A stretch of 64,000 nt of DNA, taken from the NCBI RefSeq assembly GCF_024435355.1, contig NZ_JAMJWG010000027.1, forward strand, positions 59,464-123,463. The letters are read 5' to 3'. Under the pieces are notes generated by a model. That model did not search any database, was not told the origin of the DNA, and was given only the letters and a program-made list of their open reading frames with translations. The stretch is from Streptomyces odontomachi (GTDB lineage Bacteria; Actinomycetota; Actinomycetes; Streptomycetales; Streptomycetaceae). Both the position numbers and the translations under genes were made by a program. Below, piece by piece: positions 24,235 to 33,253 of this stretch (within the stretch, counting starts at the first letter, position 1; each line of letters opens with the position of its first letter).

Positions 24235-25653
24235 ATGCAACGCGCTGGGATGTACGGCCTGCCACGCACGGCGAAAGGGACCGTGCTCGGGATCTCCGGC
24301 ACGGCGAGGAAGACCGCGATCGCCCTGTCGCTCGCCGCGGCGCTCGGCCTGTCCGGCTGCGCCCCGGGCAGCGGTTCCGCCGCACCCGCCGAGGCGCCCA
24401 CGGGGCCGGTGGCCACCGACCCGGCGAAGCTGGGCAAGGTCCACCTCAAGGTGCTGGACACCTTCGCCGGCGGGGTCGACGCCCCGTGGATGAAGAGCGT
24501 GGTGGCGGCCTTCCACCGGAAGTACCCGAACATCACCATCGACCGCACCAGCCAGCCCTGGGGCGACGTGATGCAGGAACTCCCGCTGAAGCTCAAGGCC
24601 GACGACCCGCCCGACATCGTCCCCGCGAACAACGGCTGGCAGTCGCTGGGCGAACTCGTCCAGGGCCATCTGGTGCTCAACCTGGACCGCTACGCCGACG
24701 CCTACGGCTGGCGCAAACACATCCCCGAGTCGATCCTGCGCCAGCACGAGTTCTCCACGGACGGCAAGAAGATGGGCACCGGGGCGATGTTCGGGACGCC
24801 GGTGGCCCGCGCCTCCCTGATCGAGGTCTACTACAACCGCCACCTGATGGAGAAGATCGGCGCCAAGGTCCCCACCACCCTGGCCGCCTTCGAGAAGGAC
24901 CTGGCCAAGGCCAAGTCGGCCGGCATCACCCCCATCGCCATGGGCAACTCCGACAAGGCGGGCATGACCGAGCCGCTGTTCTCCGCCATGAACTCCTACG
25001 GCTCGCAGCCGAAGATCTCGAACCTGGTCTACTCCCAGGGCGACGTCCCGCTCAGCGAGGCGGGTTTCCCCGAGGCGGTCGACACCGTCCACGACTGGTC
25101 GAAGAAGGGCTACTTCACCCACGACTACCAGGGCACGCCCATGCAGGACGCGACGCAGGACTTCGTCGACGGCAAGGGCCTGTTCATCTTCAACTACTCC
25201 GGATCCCTGCCGGTGACCAAGGAGCAGGGGAGCGACTTCGGCTCGTTCTTCCTGCCGCGCGCCCACGGCGGCGACCCGGTGGCCACCGCCGGCTCCACGA
25301 CCAACTTCTCGATCTCCGCCAAGTCCAAGCACCCCGACGCGGCCGCCGCGTTCCTGAACTTCGCCGCCGGCCACGAGGCGGCACGGCTGGCGGTCGACCA
25401 CGGCACGATGCCCATGCTCGCCCCGGACCTGAAGGCCCCGAAGGGCAACCCGATGTTCGCCGACGACGTGGCCAACGCCGCCGAGATCACCGCGCACGAC
25501 TCCTCGGTGCCCTACCTGGACTGGACCACGCCCACCCTGCTCGACACGATGAGCACCCGGATGCAGGACATGCTCGCCGGCAGGATCTCACCGGCCGACG
25601 TGGTCGACGACGTGCAAGAGGACGTCGACGGCTTCCGGGCCAAGCTGAAGTAG
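24235..25653 (+). CDS. Sugar ABC transporter substrate-binding lipoprotein
   Basis: A 472-aa binding protein. A long Arg/Lys-containing n-region (~30 residues) precedes a hydrophobic segment ending in the lipobox GLSGC. The mature protein has the family-1 extracellular solute-binding fold (PNITIDRTSQPWGDVMQELP, DIVPANNGWQSLGELVQG, NFSISAKSKHPDAAAAFLNF). GGGGAG lies just upstream of ATG 24235. Encoded with two permeases and divergent from the HutC-type regulator; the ATPase is missing as usual for MsiK-dependent systems. Its ligand is probably the glycoside degraded by the GH4 operon. Confidence 0.9.
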   Translation: MQRAGMYGLPRTAKGTVLGISGTARKTAIALSLAAALGLSGCAPGSGSAAPAEAPTGPVATDPAKLGKVHLKVLDTFAGGVDAPWMKSVVAAFHRKYPNITIDRTSQPWGDVMQELPLKLKADDPPDIVPANNGWQSLGELVQGHLVLNLDRYADAYGWRKHIPESILRQHEFSTDGKKMGTGAMFGTPVARASLIEVYYNRHLMEKIGAKVPTTLAAFEKDLAKAKSAGITPIAMGNSDKAGMTEPLFSAMNSYGSQPKISNLVYSQGDVPLSEAGFPEAVDTVHDWSKKGYFTHDYQGTPMQDATQDFVDGKGLFIFNYSGSLPVTKEQGSDFGSFFLPRAHGGDPVATAGSTTNFSISAKSKHPDAAAAFLNFAAGHEAARLAVDHGTMPMLAPDLKAPKGNPMFADDVANAAEITAHDSSVPYLDWTTPTLLDTMSTRMQDMLAGRISPADVVDDVQEDVDGFRAKLK

Positions 25654-25663
25654 CGGGGCGACC

Positions 25664-26647
25664 ATGCCGACCTCCACCCGCCCCGCCGCCGCGCGGCCGC
25701 ACCCGTCCTCCGCCGCCACGCCGGCCGGCCGTGACCGCTCCACCGGCACGGCCGGCGCGTACCGGCGCACCGCCTCCCGCGCCTCGGCCCGGCGCCGTCT
25801 GCTCGGACTGCTCTACCTGGCGCCCGCACTGGTCGTCTACGCCGTCGTCACGCTGGTCCCCGCGGGCCAGGGCGTCTGGCTGTCGTTCTGGCACTGGGAC
25901 GGCGTCACCCCGGCGACCTGGGCCGGGTTCGCCAACTACACGGGCTTCTTCACGGACCCCCGGCTGCGCCAGGCCCTCGACCACACCGGGGTCTTCCTCA
26001 TCTTCTTCTCGGCGCTACCGATCGCGCTCGGCCTGCTCAGCGCCGCCCTGACCGCCCGCCGGGAGGTGCGCGGCGCCGGCATGTACCGCTGGGTGATCTT
26101 CCTGCCGCAGATGCTCACCCCCGCGGTGACCGCCGTGGTGTGGAAGCGGATCTACGCCCCCGACGGCCCGGTCAACCTGGTGCTGCGCGACCTCGGGCTC
26201 GGCTCCCTGGCGCACGGCTGGCTCGGCGACTACACCTGGGCGCTGCCCGCCCTCGGCCTGGTCGGCACCTGGACCACCTTCGGCCTGTGCATGGTGCTGC
26301 TCGTCGCCGGGATGCAGAACATCCCCACCGAGCTCTACGACGCGGCCCGGGTCGACGGCGCAGGGCCCGTGCGGGAGTTCTTCAGCGTGACGCTGCCGGG
26401 CCTGCGCGGGCACCTCGCCGTGGCGCTGACCCTCTCCGCGCTCGGTGCGCTGCGCGTCTTCGACATCGTCTGGCTGACCAACCGGGGCGGCCCCGGCACC
26501 TCCACCATCACCCCCGCGATCCTGCTGTACGAGCGCGCCTTCACCAACCCGGACATCGGCGCCGCCGCCGCCATCGGGGTGGTGCTCGCCGTGGTCTCCC
26601 TGCTGGTGACCCTCTGCGTGGCCAAGCTCTCCGAGGAGAAGTCCTGA
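25664..26647 (+). CDS. Sugar ABC transporter permease (MalF-like)
   Basis: A 327-aa six-helix permease with a ~45-residue Arg/Ala/Pro-rich cytoplasmic N-terminus. The EAA loop is ELYDAARVDGAGPVREFFSV with TLPGLRG following, contacting the shared ATPase. It starts 11 nt after the binding-protein gene and its stop overlaps the next start by one base (TGATG), so the three genes form one translation-coupled operon. Confidence 0.9.
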   Translation: MPTSTRPAAARPHPSSAATPAGRDRSTGTAGAYRRTASRASARRRLLGLLYLAPALVVYAVVTLVPAGQGVWLSFWHWDGVTPATWAGFANYTGFFTDPRLRQALDHTGVFLIFFSALPIALGLLSAALTARREVRGAGMYRWVIFLPQMLTPAVTAVVWKRIYAPDGPVNLVLRDLGLGSLAHGWLGDYTWALPALGLVGTWTTFGLCMVLLVAGMQNIPTELYDAARVDGAGPVREFFSVTLPGLRGHLAVALTLSALGALRVFDIVWLTNRGGPGTSTITPAILLYERAFTNPDIGAAAAIGVVLAVVSLLVTLCVAKLSEEKS

Positions 26648-27459
26648 TGATCTCCACCCGGGAGAAGATCTCCAACTACGTCGTCCTCACCCTGGTGGCG
26701 ATCTGCGTGGTCTTCCCGCTCGTCTGGATACTCGGCGTCGCCGTCTCGCCCAGCGTCAACGGCAACCTGGACCTCGCGCACATGCACTGGGGCAACTTCG
26801 CCACCGCCTGGCACGAGGGCGGCTTCGGCAGGTACCTCAAGTCGAGCCTGATCATCACCTTCAGCGTGGTGGGCATCGCCACGGTGCTGGCGATCGGCTC
26901 GGGATACGCCTTCGGCGTGCTCGGCGTCCCCGGCGAGAGGCTGCTGTTCCCGCTCGTCCTGCTCGGCATCATGCTGCCGATGGAGACGATCATCGTCCCG
27001 CTCTACTACGACTTCCAGTCCTACGGGCTCATCGACACCTACCAGGGCATCATCCTGGCCCAGGTCGGCCTCTCGGTGAGTTTCGGAACGTTCTGGATGC
27101 GTACCGCGTTCCGTGCCGTGCCGCGTGCCGTCGGCGAGTCGGCCGCCATGGACGGTGCGGGCAGCTGGGCCCAGCTCTGGCGTATCTACCTGCCCATCGC
27201 CCGGCCGGCCGTGGTGACCCTGGTCCTGCTGAGCTTCATGTGGACCTGGAACGACTACTTCCTCTCCCTGGTCCTAGTCTCCGACCCCGCCCACCAGCCC
27301 CTCACCCTGGGCCTGGGCGTCTTCTCCGGCCGCTACCTGGTCCATGTCAACCTGCTGGCCGCTGCCGCCGTCCTGATCGCCCTGCCCATCGTGGTGCTGT
27401 ACCTGATCTTCCAACGGCACTTCATCCGCGGGGTGCTGGCGGGGGCGTTGAAGGAGTGA
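26647..27459 (+). CDS. Sugar ABC transporter permease (MalG-like)
   Basis: A 270-aa permease with six helices. The EAA loop is RAVGESAAMDGAGSWAQLWR, followed by IYLPIARPAVVT. The C-terminus FQRHFIRGVLAGALKE is the standard MalG-type ending. Starts at ATG 26647 in a one-base overlap with the previous stop. Final transporter gene of the operon, followed closely by a methyltransferase gene. Confidence 0.9.
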   Translation: MISTREKISNYVVLTLVAICVVFPLVWILGVAVSPSVNGNLDLAHMHWGNFATAWHEGGFGRYLKSSLIITFSVVGIATVLAIGSGYAFGVLGVPGERLLFPLVLLGIMLPMETIIVPLYYDFQSYGLIDTYQGIILAQVGLSVSFGTFWMRTAFRAVPRAVGESAAMDGAGSWAQLWRIYLPIARPAVVTLVLLSFMWTWNDYFLSLVLVSDPAHQPLTLGLGVFSGRYLVHVNLLAAAAVLIALPIVVLYLIFQRHFIRGVLAGALKE

Positions 27460-27518
27460 CGGTCGGCCACGCGCCCGGCTCCCTTGCGGCGCTCCCGGCA
27501 CGGGGCTTCACTGTGGCC

Positions 27519-28277
27519 ATGGGCCAGCACGCCGGACCGCGCACCACCTACGACACCGCGATGGCCGCCGCCTACGTCGCCGGGCGCGCTCTGCCGTCCT
27601 CGGCCGTCCAGGCCTGGATGACCGCCGCCCGTCCCCATCTGCCGGGCCGGTCGGGCAGGCTGCTCGACATCGGTGCGGGAACGGGCCGCTTCAGCACCGC
27701 CCTGGCGCAGGCGTGTCCGGCCACCGTGGTCGCCTGCGAGCCGTCCGCCGCCATGCGCGCGGCGTGCCAGGCGTTCTGCCCGTCTGACGTGCGGATCGTC
27801 GCGGGCACCGCCGAGGCCCTGCCGTTCGCCGAGGACACTTTCGACGCCGTCTGGGCGTCCCAGGTCGTCCACCATGTCGAGGACCTCCCGCGGTTCGCCC
27901 ACGAACTGCGCCGCGTGCTGGCCGAGGGGGGAGCGTTCCTCCTGCGCGGCGGGTTCGGTGCCGTCACCGACATCCCCCTGTACCGCTACTTCCCGGGCGC
28001 GTGGTCCGCCGATTCGACGCACCCGTCGCTGCCCCACATCACGGACGTGCTGGCGGCGGCCGGTCTGGGCCGGGTGGCCCATGCGCAGGTCCCGCAGGTG
28101 TTCGCGGCCGACGGCGACGAGTTGCTGTACAAGGTCGGCACGCGATCCCTGAGCCCGTTGGCCGCGCTACCCGACGCCGAGTACCACGCGGGGGTGCGCC
28201 GGCTCCGGGCGGACGTGGCGCGGGGGGCCTTCCCCGGGCCGGTCACGGAGCGCCTGGACCTCGTGGTCTTCCGGTGA
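27519..28277 (+). CDS. Class I SAM-dependent methyltransferase
   Basis: A 252-aa protein with a Rossmann methyltransferase fold: motif I LLDIGAGTGRFSTALAQ, motif II VVACEPSAAMR, then IVAGTAEALPFAEDTFDAVW and QVVHHVEDLPRFAHELRRVL, as in UbiE/COQ5-like (Methyltransf_11) enzymes. The substrate is unknown. ATG 27519 fits the domain; a GTG at 27456 overlapping the permease stop (GTGA) is an alternative that would couple it to the transporter operon but adds a sequence of no obvious domain. A strong hairpin follows the gene. Confidence 0.8.
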   Translation: MGQHAGPRTTYDTAMAAAYVAGRALPSSAVQAWMTAARPHLPGRSGRLLDIGAGTGRFSTALAQACPATVVACEPSAAMRAACQAFCPSDVRIVAGTAEALPFAEDTFDAVWASQVVHHVEDLPRFAHELRRVLAEGGAFLLRGGFGAVTDIPLYRYFPGAWSADSTHPSLPHITDVLAAAGLGRVAHAQVPQVFAADGDELLYKVGTRSLSPLAALPDAEYHAGVRRLRADVARGAFPGPVTERLDLVVFR

Positions 28278-28299
28278 GTGCCGGCCTCTTTCCGGCTCC

Positions 28300-28334
28300 G
28301 GGGAGGCGTGCGGGACGATCCCGCACGCCTCCCC
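28300..28334. terminator. Bidirectional terminator hairpin
   Basis: Perfect 16-bp arms (GGGGAGGCGTGCGGGA at 28300-28315; its complement at 28319-28334) with a 3-nt loop, between the convergent methyltransferase and DUF779 genes. Confidence 0.8.
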
Positions 28335-28337
28335 CGC

Positions 28338-28768
28338 TCATCGCTGGGCGCCGTCCTGCACGGCGTCGCCCGTCAACGGCGGAGGCTGGGCCTCCAGTGC
28401 CGTCAGCTCCTCGTCGGTGAGGAGACGGGACCTGAGGAGGAACCGCACCCCTTCGGGGGCCTCCAGGGAGAACCCGCTGCCCCGGCCCTCGACCACGTCC
28501 ACCGTCAGATGGGTGTGCTTCCAGTACGCGTACTGGCTGGCGCTCATCCAGAACGGGGTCTGCTCGGCGACCTCTCCGAGCAGGACGTCGGCGGCCCCGA
28601 CCCGGAACTCGCCGCGCGGGTAGCACATCGGCGAACTGCCGTCGCAGCACCCGCCCGACTGGTGGAACATCAGCGGGCCGTGCTGCCGGCTGAGCTGCTG
28701 CACGAGCCGTTCGGCGGCCGGGGTGAGTTCGACGCGGGCGGGCGGCCCACCGTCGCCTGCCGTGCCCA

Positions 28769-28769
<1 letters not shown>
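28338..28769 (-). CDS. DUF779 family protein accompanying aldehyde dehydrogenase
   Basis: A 143-aa protein with the DUF779 core: GPLMFHQSGGCCDGSSPMC (three Cys in a putative metal or thiol site), VLLGEVAEQTPFWMSASQYA, and the later HLTVDVVEGRGSGFSLE. The family is nearly always adjacent to acetaldehyde or related aldehyde dehydrogenase genes and its biochemical role is unknown. The start overlaps the dehydrogenase stop by one base (TGATG), so the two are co-translated. Confidence 0.85.
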
Positions 28770-30286
<1,517 letters not shown>

Positions 30287-30384
30287 GCCGGTGCTCCTCG
30301 GGATAGAGGTGTGGCGGGTGCCATGACGGATCGACCGCCGTGGCGGGCACACTGTGCGCCGAAGAGGTTGGCTCCAGGTTGGCA

Positions 30385-30417
30385 GGCTGGTCAGCTGTGT
30401 GATGCGGGCTGGTCAGC
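30385..30417. promoter_or_regulatory. Direct repeat GGCTGGTCAGC with 22-bp period
   Basis: GGCTGGTCAGC occurs at 30385-30395 and 30407-30417, exactly 22 bp (two turns) apart, about 100-130 nt upstream of the aldehyde dehydrogenase start. GGCTCGTCAGC recurs at 30453-30463, at the end of the regulator gene. Winged-helix SARP-type regulators bind direct repeats with this geometry, and the neighbouring regulator has such a domain. Confidence 0.6.
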
Positions 30418-30458
30418 CACGTGGCGCCGGCTCCGGTCGGTGTGGGGACCCCGGCTCG

Positions 30459-31703
30459 TCAGCTGCGTAGGGCCGTCGTCAGCCGGCCCGCCGCGATCCC
30501 GCGGCGCGGGTCCCCCGGACCGAGCATCCGCAGCGCGTGGGCATGGACCTCGGCGTCGTACGGCGCCCGCTTGCCGTAGCGCAGCACCAGCTCCGGGCGG
30601 GTGCTGGCCAGCACCGCCTCCCGGACCGCCACCGCGATCTGCTCCCGCCAGTCGAGGATCCCGGGCGCCTCCGAATAGGGGAGCAGCGGCCCGCGGTACA
30701 GCTCCACGGCCGTCGTCGTGTCGCCACGCTCCAGGGCCCGCAGCACCTCGACCGCGTCGCACACCACGGGCACCGTCAGCTCGTACTGGCGGGTGGTGAC
30801 CCGTCCGCCGAGGGCCCGCCGCAGATGCGACACCTCCGCCTTGAAGGTGGACGCGCTGACCGGCCGCTCGCCGTACAGCGCCGCGCGCAGCCGCTCGGGG
30901 GAGAAGCCCTTCGGCTCCAACGCCAGCAGCGTCAGGATCTCCAGCTGCCGCGGCGGCAGGTGCACCGCGGCGCCGTCGCGCATCACCTTCTCGCTGCCCA
31001 GGCAGGTCACTTCCAGCCTGCCGCCGCCACCGGTCCCCGCGGCCTGCCCCGCTCTGCTGCGCAACGCGCCCTCCACGGCCGACGCCATCATGCGCACGGT
31101 GGACATGGCCAGCGGATGCGACCGGTCCCAGGTCGTCGAGAGGTCCAGCACGCCCAGCACCCGGCCGTCCGGGCCGTGGATCGGGGCGCAGTAGCAGACC
31201 CAGCCGTGCAGGGCCGCCACCAGGTGCTCCGCGGAGAACACCGTGCTGGGCAGGCCGGTGCGCAGCGCCAGCGAGAGCGCGTTGGTGCCCATGGCCGGCT
31301 CGCCCCAGCACCCGCCGGGGGCGAAGTTCACCCGTTCCGCGCGGTGCCGCATCACCCGGCCGCCGCAGGTCCACAGGATCGTGCCGTCCTCGTCGGTCAC
31401 CGCGGCGACGAACCCCGCGTCGTCCGCCACGCTGCGCACCTCGTCGGCCAGCGTGTTCACCGGCTCGTACAGCGGCGAACGGGACCAGAGCGCGTGCACG
31501 CCCCGGCTCGACACCGGAGCGCTGTCCCGCGCCGGATCCACCGTCTCCACGGAGCGGGCCCAGGACTCGGTGACCTCGTGACGCAGCGCGAAGCCCGCAC
31601 CGAGCGGTCTGCGGCTGGCTTTCAACTCCGGTACGACACGGGCCCACTGGCGCTCCAGTACGGTCCGCCGCTGCGACAGCTCTCCCTGCCCTGACATCGG
31701 CAT
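30459..31703 (-). CDS. GAF-domain regulator with SARP/OmpR-like winged helix
   Basis: A 414-aa regulator. Residues ~70-230 form a GAF sensory domain (VAAVTDEDGTILWTCGGRVM, MGTNALSLALRTGLPSTVF, VCYCAPIHGPDGRVLGVLDL) like AcoR-type activators. The C-terminal half is an OmpR/SARP-like winged helix (VHLPPRQLEILTLLALEPKG, ASTFKAEVSHLRRALGGRV) followed by a short helical BTAD-like part, not the Fis helix usual for AcoR. ATG 31703 or 31697 follows GAGCTGGGG; the longer in-frame start (31826) adds unrelated sequence. It probably activates the aldehyde dehydrogenase/DUF779 operon on sensing a ligand. Confidence 0.8.
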   Translation of the reverse strand: MPMSGQGELSQRRTVLERQWARVVPELKASRRPLGAGFALRHEVTESWARSVETVDPARDSAPVSSRGVHALWSRSPLYEPVNTLADEVRSVADDAGFVAAVTDEDGTILWTCGGRVMRHRAERVNFAPGGCWGEPAMGTNALSLALRTGLPSTVFSAEHLVAALHGWVCYCAPIHGPDGRVLGVLDLSTTWDRSHPLAMSTVRMMASAVEGALRSRAGQAAGTGGGGRLEVTCLGSEKVMRDGAAVHLPPRQLEILTLLALEPKGFSPERLRAALYGERPVSASTFKAEVSHLRRALGGRVTTRQYELTVPVVCDAVEVLRALERGDTTTAVELYRGPLLPYSEAPGILDWREQIAVAVREAVLASTRPELVLRYGKRAPYDAEVHAHALRMLGPGDPRRGIAAGRLTTALRS

Positions 31704-31983
31704 CCCCAGCTCGCTGATCGTCGAGGTATGCACGGGCGGTACCGATCCGGGGGGATCGGTCACCTCCCGATGTAGCGGACCGAGGGGAACGCGCGGACCT
31801 CCAAGGAGCCACTGTGCAGTCCGCATGGTCGCCGTCGGTCACTTGTGAGGTGGCTCTCATGCTAATGGCGTACGGCAGGAAGGCGGAGAGGGCGATCTGG
31901 ACCAGTTCGACGGGTGCACGGGCCCGTGGGGATACGGGGGTTGCCGGGGCGGGTGCCGGCTTCCGAGGTGCGGCGCGCGCTCG

Positions 31984-33090
31984 TCACTTCCCCGGCGCCA
32001 CGTCCTTGACGTCCACCGGCCGATCGTTGCGCAGTTCACCGAAGAGTTTCCTGGCCTGTGGCCCGTCCCATTTGACGGCACTGCCCTTCGAGGTGGGGAA
32101 GGCGAGGGACGCCACGGGAACGTTGATCTTCCGGCCGTTGCCCGCCGTGACCCCCTTCATGGCCTCGAAGAGCGTCCCGAGGGTCGGCAGGCCCGTGTCC
32201 TCGTCCACGACGAGCGAGTCGAGACCCGCGCTCATCGTGGCGGAGACCTTGACCGGGTTGGTCAGCACACCCGGTGTGGCGGCCTTGCGCGCCAGCGCGG
32301 CGAGGAACTTCTGCTGGTTCCTGCTGCGGCCGAGGTCGCCCTCCGCCTCCTGGTGGCGCTGCCGGACGAAGGCGAGCGCGCTGCGTCCGTCCAGGTTGTG
32401 GCACCCCTTCGTCAGGTCGAGGCCGGACTTCTCGTCCTTGACGTCCTTGTCCACGCACATCTCGACGCCGCCGACCGCGTCCACGATGTCCACGAAGCCG
32501 GCGAACCCCATCTCCACGTAGTGGTCGACGCGCAGCCCGGTGTTGCGTTCGATGGTGCGTACGAGCAGTTCCGGGCCGCCGTACGAGAACGCCGCGTTGA
32601 GCTTGTTCTTCGACGCGCCGTGGTGCGTGCCGGTCTGCGGGTTGACGTACGGCGGGATGGTCACCCACGAGTCCCGCGGCAGGCTCGTCATCGTGGTGCC
32701 GTGGGAGCCGGTGTGCAGCAGGATCATGGAGTCGGTGCGGCGCCCGTCGTCGGCCGACCCACCGGTGTGGAGCCGCTTGCGGTCCTGGTCCGAGAGGCCG
32801 ATCCGGCTGTCCGAGCCCACGATCAGGTAGTTGGTGCCCTTGCCCTGCGGCGCCCGGGGGCTCGGGAGCCTGCCGAGGTCGACGTCCTGGTTGAGCCGGG
32901 TGCCCGCCCAGACGTAGGCGCCGACGGAGGCGACGAGGAGCAGGCAGACCACCACGACCACGGCCCGCAGGATCCGGCGGGCCCTGCGGCGCGGTGGCCG
33001 GGGAGCCCGGCGGCGCCTGCCCGCCGCGAGGGCGCCGGCCGGCACGCCGTCCCCGTCGTAGCCGGGCCGTGCAGTCGTCCGGTCACTCAT
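31984..33090 (-). CDS. LytR-CpsA-Psr (LCP) family cell-wall glycopolymer ligase
   Basis: A 368-aa protein with a Pro/Arg-rich cytoplasmic N-terminus, one membrane anchor (RAVVVVVCLLLVASVGAYVW) and an extracellular LCP domain: NYLIVGSDSRIGLS, RTDSMILLHTG, TMTSLPRDSWVTIP and the later LAFVRQRHQEAEGDLGRSRN contain the conserved Arg/Asp residues that bind pyrophosphate lipid. LCP proteins transfer lipid-linked glycopolymers to peptidoglycan. ATG 33090 follows GAGGAT; a longer in-frame start at 33243 would add a DDGSRDDGS repeat. Confidence 0.88.
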   Translation of the reverse strand: MSDRTTARPGYDGDGVPAGALAAGRRRRAPRPPRRRARRILRAVVVVVCLLLVASVGAYVWAGTRLNQDVDLGRLPSPRAPQGKGTNYLIVGSDSRIGLSDQDRKRLHTGGSADDGRRTDSMILLHTGSHGTTMTSLPRDSWVTIPPYVNPQTGTHHGASKNKLNAAFSYGGPELLVRTIERNTGLRVDHYVEMGFAGFVDIVDAVGGVEMCVDKDVKDEKSGLDLTKGCHNLDGRSALAFVRQRHQEAEGDLGRSRNQQKFLAALARKAATPGVLTNPVKVSATMSAGLDSLVVDEDTGLPTLGTLFEAMKGVTAGNGRKINVPVASLAFPTSKGSAVKWDGPQARKLFGELRNDRPVDVKDVAPGK

Positions 33091-33172
33091 GCGGATCCTC
33101 GGTCGTCTCGGGCTCGTCTGGTCTGGGCTCGTCGGGTCCGGGTTCGTCGGGCCCGGGCTCGGTCGGGTCGGA

Positions 33173-33243
33173 AACGCGTCGTCCTGGGACCCGTCGTCCC
33201 GGGACCCGTCGTCTCGGGGCCCGTCGTCCCGGTCGTCGTGCAC
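33173..33243. repeat. Short tandem repeats around GGGACCCGTCGTC
   Basis: Repeated 13-15-bp units GTCCCGGGACCCGTCGTC-like in the gap between the LCP gene and the upstream fusion gene. They would encode Asp-Asp-Gly-Ser repeats if the longer LCP start were used. Confidence 0.55.
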
Positions 33244-33253
33244 GGCTGCCCGC

